64,000 bases of DNA, taken from positions 1-64,000 of the forward strand of contig DASZRK010000002.1 of NCBI GenBank assembly GCA_035549195.1, written 5' to 3'. The notes beneath the pieces were generated by a model, which made no database searches, was not told where the DNA came from, and saw only the letters and a list, made by a program, of their open reading frames with translations. Positions 50,255 through 61,190 of this stretch are shown piece after piece. Position 1 is the first letter of the stretch. The number at the start of each line of letters is the position of its first letter. Source of the DNA: a bacterium. Lineage in GTDB: Bacteria; Oederibacteriota; Muellerivitia; Muellerivitales; Muellerivitaceae. The position numbers and the translations under genes were made by a program.

Positions 50255-51718
50255 TTAATAATAAGCCATGAGGGTGCCGATGCCCCCATTGTTCAGGTCG
50301 GAATAGGCCACGTAAGGAATTCCGTTGTAAAGATAGAGAGAGGGATAATCGGTGCCGCCAGGCGTGAAGCCCGCTCCGCCGACCGGGGACCAGGAAGATC
50401 CGTTGTAACTCAGGACCGTCAGCTTGTTCCCGAGCCCGCCATCCGAAAAAGCCGTGTACACCGTCCCGCCCGAAACGCCCAGGGAGCTAAAGCCGATCCC
50501 TCCGGTGGAGATCCCGTTGGAACCCAGGACGATCCATGCGCTTCCGTTGTAGCTCATGACCGTTTCTTTGTAGCTGTTGGCGACGTCCTGATAGGCCAAG
50601 TAAGGCGTCGTCCCGTCCATGAACAAATTGGTTAATTGGGCGGTCCCTGAAGTAAAGCTGGTGGGCCCCACAGCTACCCAGTTGCTCCCGTTGTAGGTCT
50701 CGACGGTGGCCTTGGACCCGTCCTCATAGCCGATATACAAAGCGCCCGAAGAAAATCGAAGGCTCGTACTATTAACGGTCCCGGCCGAAAAGCCGGCACC
50801 CCCGAGGTAACTCCATGAGCTCCCGTTATAGGTCATCACACTGGCCTTATAACCGTTGAGGGCGTCCTGAAAGGCCACATAAGGGGTCCCGGTCGAGGGG
50901 TCGATGGCCAGCGAAGCATAAGGGGCATTCGGCGTTGAAAAATTAGCGGCCCCCACATAAGACCAGGTGGATCCGTTGTACCCCAGGAGCGAGTTGTTCG
51001 GAGAGCCGCTATAGTCCAGGAAAGCCACGAAGGGGTTGTGGTTGTAGAAATCCAGGGAAAGGTAATCGGCCCGAGCGCTCGTGATATTCGTACTTCCGAC
51101 CGGGCTCCAGGAAGAACCGCTGTACTTCATGACCGAGGCTTTTTTTGAGTTGGCAACATCCTGGAAGGCCACGTAGGGGGTCCCGTTATCCACATAGAGG
51201 GAGATGTAATTCGCCGCGCCGGAGGAAAAACCGGTGGTTCCCACCTGGTGCCAACTGGGGATGGTGGGGGTTGGCGTCACCGTGTCCGTGGGGGTCGAGG
51301 TCGGGGTGTTCGACGGGGTGGAAGTGTTGCTGGCGGTGGGTGAATCGGTCACGGTCAGGGTCGGGGAATAAGTGAAGGTGGGGGTAACGGTCGGGGTGCT
51401 GGTGGGACTGTCCGTCGGCGTCGCGGACGGAGTGGCCGTGGAGGAGTCGGTCGGCGTTGAAGTCACGGTATCCGTGGGGGTGTTGACGGCAGTGGCTGTG
51501 CTGGAGGAGGTGGGGGTCGACGTTGGGGTTGAAGTAAGGGTGGAAGTGGCCGTATGGGTGGCGGTATTGACCAAGGTGTTGGTGGCCGTTGGGGTGGGGC
51601 TGGAGGTCGGCGGCGCGGGGCTGGTGGGGCTGTTGTTACTGTTCGAAGGGCAGCCAGCGAGGAACAGGGCCATTACAGCGCAAAGGGCCGATGCAAGATA
51701 AAGAGTGGATCGCTTCAC
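50255..51718 (-). CDS. Thr-linker lipoprotein with seven-bladed propeller repeats
   Basis: 487 residues from a GTG at 51718, with GGAGGG upstream. Signal peptide with lipobox ALFLAGC, then a Thr-rich linker to about residue 150. Seven repeats of about 48 residues follow, each of the form 'W..VG..gFs.g...y.SL.....tPYVAFqD..n..KasVM.YNGSSW': for example GTPYVAFQDVANSKKASVMK, TPYVAFQDALNGYKASVMTY and IPYVAYSDLNNGGIGTLMAY. Seven units point to a seven-bladed beta-propeller. Surface-exposed ligand binding is likely. The repeat has no close match in my memory of named families. It is followed by the HxlR fragment on the other strand. Confidence 0.82.
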   Translation of the reverse strand: MKRSTLYLASALCAVMALFLAGCPSNSNNSPTSPAPPTSSPTPTATNTLVNTATHTATSTLTSTPTSTPTSSSTATAVNTPTDTVTSTPTDSSTATPSATPTDSPTSTPTVTPTFTYSPTLTVTDSPTASNTSTPSNTPTSTPTDTVTPTPTIPSWHQVGTTGFSSGAANYISLYVDNGTPYVAFQDVANSKKASVMKYSGSSWSPVGSTNITSARADYLSLDFYNHNPFVAFLDYSGSPNNSLLGYNGSTWSYVGAANFSTPNAPYASLAIDPSTGTPYVAFQDALNGYKASVMTYNGSSWSYLGGAGFSAGTVNSTSLRFSSGALYIGYEDGSKATVETYNGSNWVAVGPTSFTSGTAQLTNLFMDGTTPYLAYQDVANSYKETVMSYNGSAWIVLGSNGISTGGIGFSSLGVSGGTVYTAFSDGGLGNKLTVLSYNGSSWSPVGGAGFTPGGTDYPSLYLYNGIPYVAYSDLNNGGIGTLMAYY

Positions 51719-52181
51719 GGACCCTCCAGGGTTGGTTAACCCTACGCTAGTCCTCTCGACCCAGCAAGGATAACAAAGGTAAAAGAACCATTTAGGGCCA
51801 AAATCTTGAGCCTATCGCCCCCTCGGTTTCCTCCCGAGCCCCTTTTTTACTACGGCGTGGTAAAACCATCCCTGGTAAGAAGCGCCCTTTATGAAACCCT
51901 TATTTTGCGTTATGCGCGGCGCATAACTTTCCCCGCTACCCAGGGGCGTCAAGACGGAGTCATCCAACCTATTCTTCCAATAAATTCCAATTCTTCATAA
52001 AACCCTTATTTTGAGTGTCCAGTCTCTGGACAGCAGAAATAAGGGTTTTTGGGGTGTCCGGCTTGCGCCGAGCCTTTTCGGATAAAAGGTCTTATTCAAG
52101 AGGTTGCTGAAGGGGTGGTTCGGGACCGACGGGGGCTAGGGCCTAGGCGTCCCTGTTCGAAGAACGGTCGAGACGACCGAC
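51719..52181. other. 463-base intergenic region with palindromes and a terminator-like hairpin
   Basis: No gene is supported. GTTATGCGC-G-GCGCATAAC (51909-51927) is a perfect palindrome resembling operators. AAACCCTTATTTTG occurs at about 51894 and again at about 51998; the second copy pairs with AAATAAGGGTTTTT (about 52038-52051) around GTCCAG-TCT-CTGGAC to make a long hairpin with a T-run. That hairpin could end a transcript in either direction. Confidence 0.55.
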
Positions 52182-53186
52182 TTAGGGGGCTTGGAGCGCT
52201 TTGCGCCTTCTGTAGCTAATGACGGTCGCCACGATAATGGCCAAGGCGATCAAGAAAGCCAAGATCGGCCGGGACCAAAGTTCCGAGAATTGGTCCACCC
52301 TGAAATCGGCCGGTTCCGTCGGGTCATAAAGGACTTTGACCGTCTGGCCGACATTGGGCATCAAGAACTCCAAGCCCGAGCGATTCCTGCTTTCCAAAGT
52401 GAGTTTCACACCTTTTTGCGTCGTAAAGCAGACCTCAAGGTCCTCGTAGCCCGAACGGCCGCTGGAATGATGGATCCACCGGGTCACGACCCCGGTCGTG
52501 GGAAGGGCCGTCTTCAAGAATTCGGTCGTACGCCAGATCATAAAACTTCCACCACCCAGAAGAAGGGCCACCATGAGCCCGACCAGGAGGGCCGCCGCCC
52601 CAGGGGGCAGGGGTTTCCGGGCTTGGCTCCCATTCGGCGGCTGGGGCACCCCTTTTTTGATCTCCCGGATCCTCAAGATCCCGATCGTCGCGGGGATACC
52701 CAGGATCAATAACGCAAAAACGATGATCACCCAATCTTCCCCTGGGAAATGGCGTATCAGCATGTCTTGAACGATGAAATAAAGGCCGGCAAGGAAAAGA
52801 CCGCCTAAGAGGATCACCATCAGCCAATAAGGGAGAGTGGAAGGCCTACCCTTGCGGTCATCCTTCACCTCACCCTGTGGTCTTTCCAAGCCCCGATCCG
52901 CCGACCAAGGCCCCAACCCGAACATCTTTTTGATCGCAGCGACCGCGAGAAAGTAACCGATCAGTAATGGGAGAATGATGGCGAGATAGAGGGGAAAGAA
53001 CAGGAAAGCGGTAAGTCGTTTGAGAGAGCTCGCCGTTTCGGGGCTAGGGAGATACCAAGAATAGATCTTTGAAGCCACCAACAAGCTGAAAAGGCCGATC
53101 AAGACAATACCAATGACCCCGAAAAAGGTCTCGACCGAAGAAGGCTTCTTATAGTTCTTGGACATCGGATACTTGGGGTTTCTCAA
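52182..53186 (-). CDS. DUF3592-like membrane protein
   Basis: 334 residues. The start is a TTG at 53186 with AAAGG about seven bases upstream; an ATG seven codons later has no site. Six or seven membrane helices. Between the last two lies a domain like DUF3592: LPTTGVVTRWIHHSSGRSGY, EDLEVCFTTQKGVKLTLESR, VGQTVKVLYDPTEPADFRVD. In DUF3592 proteins this segment is extracytoplasmic and followed by a final helix, as here (PILAFLIALAIIVATVISYR). Function unknown. Base composition falls between that of the GC-rich surroundings and the AT-rich island that starts 160 bases to its right. Confidence 0.75.
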   Translation of the reverse strand: MRNPKYPMSKNYKKPSSVETFFGVIGIVLIGLFSLLVASKIYSWYLPSPETASSLKRLTAFLFFPLYLAIILPLLIGYFLAVAAIKKMFGLGPWSADRGLERPQGEVKDDRKGRPSTLPYWLMVILLGGLFLAGLYFIVQDMLIRHFPGEDWVIIVFALLILGIPATIGILRIREIKKGVPQPPNGSQARKPLPPGAAALLVGLMVALLLGGGSFMIWRTTEFLKTALPTTGVVTRWIHHSSGRSGYEDLEVCFTTQKGVKLTLESRNRSGLEFLMPNVGQTVKVLYDPTEPADFRVDQFSELWSRPILAFLIALAIIVATVISYRRRKALQAP

Positions 53187-53296
53187 TGGCTACCTTTGGA
53201 TGATCGAAATGGCTGATACGAGGTCTATTTTATGGGAAAAGGCGTAAAGACCGGAGCTTGGACCAGACAGGAATAACGACGCTTCGCTCGGTGGGA

Positions 53297-53317
53297 CAAA
53301 AAATGGGCTTAGCCCAT
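53297..53317 (-). terminator. Intrinsic terminator
   Basis: Minus strand: ATGGGCT-A-AGCCCAT followed by TTTTTTG. It closes the HigB/HigA/beta-protein operon, 31 bases past the last stop. Confidence 0.75.
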
Positions 53318-53347
53318 CTGTTCTCTACACCTTTTATTTCTCAAGCT

Positions 53348-54514
53348 TCAATCTTTGGGGTTAATCTCTTCGTTGCTTTTTGTTTTCAAAAGTAGCGGAA
53401 TTTGTACCGGAGAAATAGTTTTTGAAAAAGAATTGATTATTTGATTCTTAGTTAAAGTAATGTGACGATTTGTATCGATTGAAACCCAACTTTGAAGATT
53501 TCCCGTTGATCCACTACCTTGGGCGCATTTAGCTATTCTCCCATCCCCCCAGGAATAGTCCGCGCTATCGAATTCTTCATTGTCAAATACTTGCTTCGCC
53601 AAATTGTGATACTGCCCGTATCCTTTTTTTAGGCTATGCCCTTTAAACACCAACCATTCACCACTAGTTGCATAGCGAATTTTTCCACTCGGACTCATTT
53701 TCCGCGGATTGAAGTTCAAAAAATTAGGATGAACAATTCCATAATCTCCAAAGAATAAATTTATATTTTCATTCTTAAAGTACTCGAACAAACCCTCCCA
53801 AAGCTTTACTTCATGCCTCGATATCTTGAAAACAGAATCACATTTAACTTTACCTAACGTCTCCGGGAAACTTGATGCGACTACAATAAATGTATTCGTC
53901 AAACCTAGCCGAAGCATCTTGTTAATCGTTCCGATAGCCAAATGGGTATAAGAAATAATGTCTGATAGATTAATCGACCTAAAATCCAGCATCACATCAA
54001 AACCAATATGATTTTTACCGCTGACCAATCGACGCAATAAATCCTCAAACCATTTTCGAGATTGTTGATAGTTCCTCATATCCAATTCGAACAATCTCAA
54101 ACAAGCCTTTTGCCGATTTCTCTGAATGATTTTTTTGAATTCGGAAATATAAAATTCATCTCTATCAAAACCTATCGTTGGAAAGGCATGAATACCGCGT
54201 TTGTCAAAATAGGCGTCAACAAATTTCAAAGGATGTGAACCATCCTCGAGTCTTTCATTAAAACCAAAATCAAATAAATCGTAGTAGATTTCAGATCCCC
54301 AAGACGATATCAACTTGTCACAGGTTCTTTGCAAGTGCATTTCGAGAGAACTTTTCGGGATACCATCCGGATGCTCTTCCGAATATTTTAAATCGACATT
54401 TGGAATATCGATAAAAGGAACTATTCCCGAGACCACATCAGCAGATAACATCTTAAGTGCGTGAAATTCTCCAGCTTTACCCTTTAAAACCGGAACATAA
54501 ATAGGATCGTTCAT
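53348..54514 (-). CDS. T4 beta-family protein
   Basis: 388 residues; AAGGTGAGGTGAAAG precedes the ATG. It resembles the 'beta protein' family named after a phage T4 protein: YVPVLKGKAGEFHALKML at the start, VVSGIVPFIDIPNVDL, LKFVDAYFDKRGIHAFPTIG, IGFDVMLDFRSINLSD, and RYATSGEWLVFKGHSLKKGY near the end. These proteins have a TIM-barrel-like repeating pattern and turn up in mobile and defence gene sets; no biochemical role is settled. Third gene of an operon behind a HigB toxin and a HigA/protease fusion, eight bases after the latter. Its composition is AT-rich and codon use differs sharply from neighbours, a sign of transfer. Confidence 0.75.
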   Translation of the reverse strand: MNDPIYVPVLKGKAGEFHALKMLSADVVSGIVPFIDIPNVDLKYSEEHPDGIPKSSLEMHLQRTCDKLISSWGSEIYYDLFDFGFNERLEDGSHPLKFVDAYFDKRGIHAFPTIGFDRDEFYISEFKKIIQRNRQKACLRLFELDMRNYQQSRKWFEDLLRRLVSGKNHIGFDVMLDFRSINLSDIISYTHLAIGTINKMLRLGLTNTFIVVASSFPETLGKVKCDSVFKISRHEVKLWEGLFEYFKNENINLFFGDYGIVHPNFLNFNPRKMSPSGKIRYATSGEWLVFKGHSLKKGYGQYHNLAKQVFDNEEFDSADYSWGDGRIAKCAQGSGSTGNLQSWVSIDTNRHITLTKNQIINSFSKTISPVQIPLLLKTKSNEEINPKD

Positions 54515-54522
54515 CTTTCACC

Positions 54523-55710
54523 TCACCTTACGGGCACAAATTCAAACTGCCTTCTTACTTCTCCCTGCCCAATCAGTTTAGAAAAGTTTATGTAGTTGTT
54601 TTTTTCTCGCCGAACCTGACCAGCAATAATGGCCGGATGAACATTCCAGATTTTGGAATATTCAAATATCAGTTTTTCGGATGGTTGTTTAACTAAAGCG
54701 CTTCTAGTCCAATCTTTTCGTGAAATTAAATACTCTGTCGCATAAAAATCCGCTTCTTTTTCCAACTCATCGGATGCATCGGAATCAATATCATCAAAAA
54801 AGAAAAATTCACTTTTCTTCAAATGCATTTTGATGTGCACCAATTCATGCATTAATGTGAACCAGAAATTATCAATACGATCGAACCTTAGTGTCATTCC
54901 AACAATTGGATTCCCTTTACTTGTAAAAAAGGAGGCGCCATCCAATTTCGTTTTAGGAAGGTGTTGCACAATCAATAATACAATTCCAAATTGCAGCAGG
55001 CGTTCCATTGCCAATCTTGGGCCATCATTTGCTAAACTCAGATTCGAAAGACCCCTCAAAAACTTTTCCGTAATTAACCCGGGGTCATACTCGGGAATAT
55101 TTTTTTTGTCTTCCGCCTCCTTTAAAACTCTGGCTGCCCATGCATGAAGTGAATAAACATCGAAAGAATCGCTTCCTTTTCCTGCAAATGTTTTTCGAAA
55201 CATAACCGGCGAAGGCAAAAATGCTCCCTTTCTCTTAAAAAGAGATTCGAAAGAATCAAATACTTCTCGTTCGGTTTTTCCAGAGATCCACCCCAGTTTC
55301 TTCATCGGACTAATCGGATATTTAGAAATGTCGACTGAGTCTCCGACATTTGACTTTTCGATAAGAAGGTCAATTGGTATTGACAACCCCTGTGATAGCA
55401 AACGAATCATTTGCAAGGTCAAGTTACGCTTTCCTGAGAGAACTTCCGAAACCTTGCTTTTTGAGCCTATATATTGGATTAAATCTGATTGTTTCAACCC
55501 ACGCTCTTCCATACGAAAAACAATTGCGTCTATAGGATTGGGGGAACTTATTGGAAAAGCTCCCTTTTCATATCGCTCCACTAAAACACCCAATAATTTT
55601 AGTTTCTCGGCCTCTGGAGTCCCCTCTGCCGGATCTAAAGCCATTAATCTGTTTATCTCGGTTAACGAGTCTTCATATTCAGTTTCTGTATTAATTACTC
55701 GCGGTTCCAT
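54523..55710 (-). CDS. HigA antitoxin fused to ImmA/IrrE-type metalloprotease
   Basis: 395 residues; AAGGTGATG precedes the ATG. Residues 1-125 have the length and pattern of a HigA antitoxin of the COG5499 kind: EYEDSLTEINRLMALDPAEG, then a helix-turn-helix in LKQSDLIQYIGSKSKVSEVL, SGKRNLTLQMIRLLSQGLSI. Residues 150-395 add an ImmA/IrrE-like metallopeptidase: FTLMHELVHIKMHLKK with HExxH and LEKEADFYATEYLISRKDW with the third ligand Glu. The usual HigA ends near residue 120-130, so the protease domain is an extra. It probably represses the operon, neutralises HigB and may cleave a target. Four bases separate it from higB. Confidence 0.88.
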   Translation of the reverse strand: MEPRVINTETEYEDSLTEINRLMALDPAEGTPEAEKLKLLGVLVERYEKGAFPISSPNPIDAIVFRMEERGLKQSDLIQYIGSKSKVSEVLSGKRNLTLQMIRLLSQGLSIPIDLLIEKSNVGDSVDISKYPISPMKKLGWISGKTEREVFDSFESLFKRKGAFLPSPVMFRKTFAGKGSDSFDVYSLHAWAARVLKEAEDKKNIPEYDPGLITEKFLRGLSNLSLANDGPRLAMERLLQFGIVLLIVQHLPKTKLDGASFFTSKGNPIVGMTLRFDRIDNFWFTLMHELVHIKMHLKKSEFFFFDDIDSDASDELEKEADFYATEYLISRKDWTRSALVKQPSEKLIFEYSKIWNVHPAIIAGQVRREKNNYINFSKLIGQGEVRRQFEFVPVR

Positions 55711-55714
55711 TACA

Positions 55715-56005
55715 TCACCTTGTCTTATTTCTTACGTCGTATTCCTTGTGCGTTCCAATCCAAACGACTTTTATCAATCCCCCGCCATAAGAGACTTCGA
55801 CTTCTAATCGATAGTCATTTCCTCTTATGTCAAAGATAACTATTCTCCCTTTTAAGATGCTCGCTTTTGCAAATGTGTTAGTCACGTCCTGCGGCAATTT
55901 CCAGACCGCCTTTTCTGTAATAGAAATCCAAACCTCGATTGAACTCTTGGCATCAGGGTGTTTTCGATAAAAATCGAACAACAAATCGCGTCGAATAATT
56001 AACAT
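55715..56005 (-). CDS. higB: HigB-type mRNA interferase toxin
   Basis: 96 residues; GGAAAG precedes the ATG. It fits the HigB family closely: MLIIRRDLLFDFYRKHPDAK, SIEVWISITEKAVWKLPQDV, TNTFAKASILKGRIVIFDIR, GNDYRLEVEVSYGGGLIKVV, GTHKEYDV. The catalytic-type basic and His residues near the end (GTHKEYD) are kept, so it is probably active. HigB toxins cut mRNA on the ribosome. First gene of the island operon; toxin before antitoxin is the usual higBA order. AT-rich. A candidate operator (inverted AAGTTCCCA) lies just upstream. Confidence 0.9.
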   Translation of the reverse strand: MLIIRRDLLFDFYRKHPDAKSSIEVWISITEKAVWKLPQDVTNTFAKASILKGRIVIFDIRGNDYRLEVEVSYGGGLIKVVWIGTHKEYDVRNKTR

Positions 56006-56056
56006 TACTTTCCCGATTACTTCTCTTTTGCCAGCTCATATGACAACAATACATGA

Positions 56057-56108
56057 AAGTTCCCAAAATATGAACAAAATAATAATAAAAAACACACCAT
56101 GGGAACTT
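56057..56108. promoter_or_regulatory. Inverted-repeat operator upstream of higB
   Basis: AAGTTCCCA (56057-56065) and TGGGAACTT (56100-56108) are exact inverse copies, with centres 43 bases apart (about four helical turns). They enclose an A/T-rich promoter-like stretch. The likely ligand is the HigA helix-turn-helix domain. Confidence 0.6.
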
Positions 56109-56137
56109 ATTGATCTTTTTCAACATTAGAAACAAAC

Positions 56138-56170
56138 AAAAAAGCCCCACCCTCCGGAGAGAGCGGGGCT
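56138..56170 (-). terminator. Intrinsic terminator of nrdJ
   Basis: Minus strand: AGCCCC, loop with inner CTCC/GGAG, GGGGCT, TTTTTTG. It separates the GC-rich nrdJ gene from the AT-rich island. Confidence 0.85.
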
Positions 56171-56242
56171 CGGCCTAACTTTAGGTTGCCCCTCATTGCA
56201 TGAGGGACAAGATCGTCAACGGCGGGCAGCGCTCCTAACTCA

Positions 56243-59023
<2,781 letters not shown>

Positions 59024-59349
59024 GCATCCTCCTTAAAGGAACGGTGCCCGGGGATCCTGGAAGGACCCGCACGGACAAAAAATGGTTTATGGGTTCCCCC
59101 AGGCCCTGTGGACCTGCGGGAGAAGGGGTCGCAAAAACACCGGCCCCCCCGGAGCCAAGATTTCCCTCCTGAGGTTAACCATGGGTTAACTCAGTCCTGG
59201 AATCCAGGTTGTAGTGGATGTGGTTCGGAAAGTTTCGTGCGAGGCTGGAAGGGCAGTAGTTGACGCGCGACGGTCGGATCCCCGTTATCCCCCTCTAAAA
59301 ATCACCCGAAGAAGGCCCCGGTACTTCCCCCATGGGACGCTCCCTCAGG

Positions 59350-59365
59350 ACACAAAATGTGGTGT
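59350..59365. promoter_or_regulatory. Candidate NrdR box 1
   Basis: ACACAAAATGTGGTGT against the consensus ACACWATATATWGTGT: 13 of 16 positions agree. It lies upstream of nrdJ. Confidence 0.5.
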
Positions 59366-59416
59366 TCGGTTGAACGACCAGCCACTAGGAAAAAAGCGGG
59401 CAAAAATCGTTATTTA

Positions 59417-59432
59417 ACACTACATTTTGTTA
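59417..59432. promoter_or_regulatory. Candidate NrdR box 2
   Basis: ACACTACATTTTGTTA agrees with the NrdR consensus at 12 of 16 positions. It starts 67 bases from box 1, wider than the 31-33 bases commonly seen. Confidence 0.4.
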
Positions 59433-59515
59433 ACACGCAGGTTATATACCCAAGGCCTAGTGCTGTCAAAGGAATTATCGGTCCCCCAAATGATTTAACA
59501 TAAGCCGGACCCGAT

Positions 59516-59698
59516 GGCTCCACCGCCAAGCCGCCAAGCCGCCAAGAAAAGTAGATGGGGATGGAACAACCCACCCCTTAAAAACCAATTCCCCCAAGTT
59601 TTATGGAATCCTCCGGATTTCACATCGGAGGGATTTGACCTTTTTAAGAGACGGCCAAAAGGTCGATCCTTCTTGGCGGTCTTGGCGTCTTGGCGGTG
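59516..59698. repeat. Inverted-arm intergenic repeat (CCGCCAAG family), copy B
   Basis: Left arm: CACCGCCAAGCCGCCAAG plus another CCGCCAAG unit (from about 59521). Right arm, read on the other strand: CACCGCCAAGACGCCAAGA and CCGCCAAG (to about 59697). The interior holds a hairpin AATCCTCCG...CGGAGGGATT. It lies just past the pgi stop. The overall plan matches the CCACAGAG modules: short period repeats as inverted arms around 100-180 bases. Confidence 0.65.
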
Positions 59699-59708
59699 AA
59701 AAGAAGAG

Positions 59709-61019
59709 CTATACCCCTTTGGCCTTGAGCTCCGCGGCCAGCTTCTCGAAGCCCTTCTTGCCCAGCAACGCGAACATGTTCTTCTTATAAGCCTCCACCC
59801 CCGGCTGGTCGAAGGGATTGATCCCCAAGAGCGTGCCCGAGATGCCGCAGGCCATCTCAAAGAAGTAATAAAGGTAGCCGAGCGAGTATTCGGAAAGTTC
59901 GTTCATCGTCAGGCGGATGACCGGAAGTCCCCCGTCCCGGTGCGCCACGGCGGTGCCCTTGAAGGCCTGCTCGTTGACCCAGGAAAGCTTCTTGCCGGCC
60001 AGGAAGTTCAGCCCCTCCCGGTCGTCCTTGTCCTTGGGGATGACCACATCCTGGTCCTCGTCCGCCACCCAGAGCATGGTCTCCATCAGGTTGCGCTGGC
60101 CTTCCTGCAGGTATTGGCCCATGGAGTGCAGGTCGGTGGTCAGGTCCACGCTGGCCGGGAAGAGGCCCTTGCCTTCCTTGCCCTCGGACTCGCCGTAGAG
60201 CTGTTTCCACCATTCGCTGACGTAATGAAGTTCGGGGCGGAAGTTGGCGAGCACCTCGGTGGTCTTGCCCTGGGTGGAGAGCAGGTAGCGGGCGGCGGCG
60301 TAGCGGGCCGAGAGGTTGGCCTTCCAGTCGGTGGACTTCATGACCTTGGCCGCGTCCTGCGCGCCCTTGAGGAGCTTGGCGATGTCGTAGCCCGCCGCCG
60401 CGATGGGAAGCAGGCCCACGGGGGTGAGCACGGAGTAACGGCCGCCCACGTCGTCGGGGATGACGAAGGTGGCGTAGCCTTCAGCGTCGGCCATGCCCTT
60501 CAAGGCGCCCTTGGACTGGTCGGTGACCGCCACGATGCGGGCCTTGGCCTTCTTCTTCCCCACCGCCTTCTCCACCCAGCTCTTGAGGATCCGGAAGGCG
60601 ACGGCCGGTTCGGTGGTGGTGCCCGACTTGGAGATGACGATGATCCCGGTCTTCTTGGGGTCGAGGTCCTTCATCAGCTTGGCCAGCGCCGTGGGTGAGA
60701 GATGGTTGCCCGCGTAATGGACCTTATCGGACCCGCCGAGGGCTTCGATGGTGGACTTGATGCCCAGGTAGGAGCCGCCGATGCCGACGGAAACGACCGA
60801 CTCGCACTTGGCGAAGGCCTTGGCCGCCTTCTTGAGGGCGGTCAACTGCTTCTTGGCCGTGAAGGGAAGGTCGATCCATCCCAGGTAGTCGGAGCCGCGG
60901 CCTGTGCCCTCCAGGAGGGATCTCAGGGCCGCCTCGACCCGGGGGGTAAGGGCGATGATGTCCTGTTCGGAGACCAGGTCAGAGATATAGGAAAGATCGA
61001 GGGTTAGGGGGGATGGCAT
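59709..61019 (-). CDS. pgi: Glucose-6-phosphate isomerase
   Basis: 436 residues, the short bacterial type; AAGGAG precedes the ATG. Family motifs: VVSVGIGGSYLGIKSTIEAL, IIVISKSGTTTEPAVAFRIL (phosphate-binding loop), GGRYSVLTPVGLLPIAAAG, DLHSMGQYLQEGQRNLMETM (with catalytic Glu) and INPFDQPGVEAYKKNMFALL (with the Lys near the active site). It interconverts glucose-6-phosphate and fructose-6-phosphate in glycolysis and gluconeogenesis. It lies between two inverted-arm repeat modules and is probably transcribed alone. Confidence 0.96.
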   Translation of the reverse strand: MPSPLTLDLSYISDLVSEQDIIALTPRVEAALRSLLEGTGRGSDYLGWIDLPFTAKKQLTALKKAAKAFAKCESVVSVGIGGSYLGIKSTIEALGGSDKVHYAGNHLSPTALAKLMKDLDPKKTGIIVISKSGTTTEPAVAFRILKSWVEKAVGKKKAKARIVAVTDQSKGALKGMADAEGYATFVIPDDVGGRYSVLTPVGLLPIAAAGYDIAKLLKGAQDAAKVMKSTDWKANLSARYAAARYLLSTQGKTTEVLANFRPELHYVSEWWKQLYGESEGKEGKGLFPASVDLTTDLHSMGQYLQEGQRNLMETMLWVADEDQDVVIPKDKDDREGLNFLAGKKLSWVNEQAFKGTAVAHRDGGLPVIRLTMNELSEYSLGYLYYFFEMACGISGTLLGINPFDQPGVEAYKKNMFALLGKKGFEKLAAELKAKGV

Positions 61020-61043
61020 GAAAGCTCCTTGAAAGGCAGTCTC

Positions 61044-61184
61044 GAACCACAGAGAGCACAGAGTACACAGAGAAAAGAAAAATAAAAATGGGTTTTAACG
61101 GCGGAAAATAAATGGTTTGGATGTCGGGTGGAAAGGAATCAGGCCAACAAAAGCCTTCTCTGTGCTCTCTGTGGTGAGAGGTTT
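61044..61184. repeat. Inverted-arm intergenic repeat (CCACAGAG family), copy C
   Basis: Left arm GAACCACAGAGAGCACAGAG with a further TACACAGAGAAAA; right arm on the other strand CTCACCACAGAGAGCACAGA. Units recur with a nine-base period. About 70 bases of A-rich sequence lie between the arms. It fills almost the entire gap between the pgi and chemoreceptor genes. Confidence 0.75.
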
Positions 61185-61190
61185 ATGCGG

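Larger units (their letters stand above)
59024..59515. other. Long 5' region of nrdJ
   Basis: About 490 bases with no gene. Two palindromes sit at 59170-59193 (TGAGGTTAACC...GGTTAACTCA) and 59195-59207 (CCTGGA-A-TCCAGG). I looked for a cobalamin riboswitch B12 box and did not find one. Two NrdR-box-like sites are listed separately. The leader of nrdJ may be about 300 bases. Confidence 0.5.

Noticed and set aside
51909-51927. Integron attC site
   Set aside because: The palindrome lacks the paired R/L boxes of attC, and there is no integrase or cassette array.
59214-59417. 67-codon plus-strand frame upstream of nrdJ
   Set aside because: No ribosome binding site or similarity; it overlaps candidate regulatory sites.
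59024-59500. Cobalamin riboswitch upstream of nrdJ
   Set aside because: No B12-box-like sequence or conserved core was found on the minus strand.
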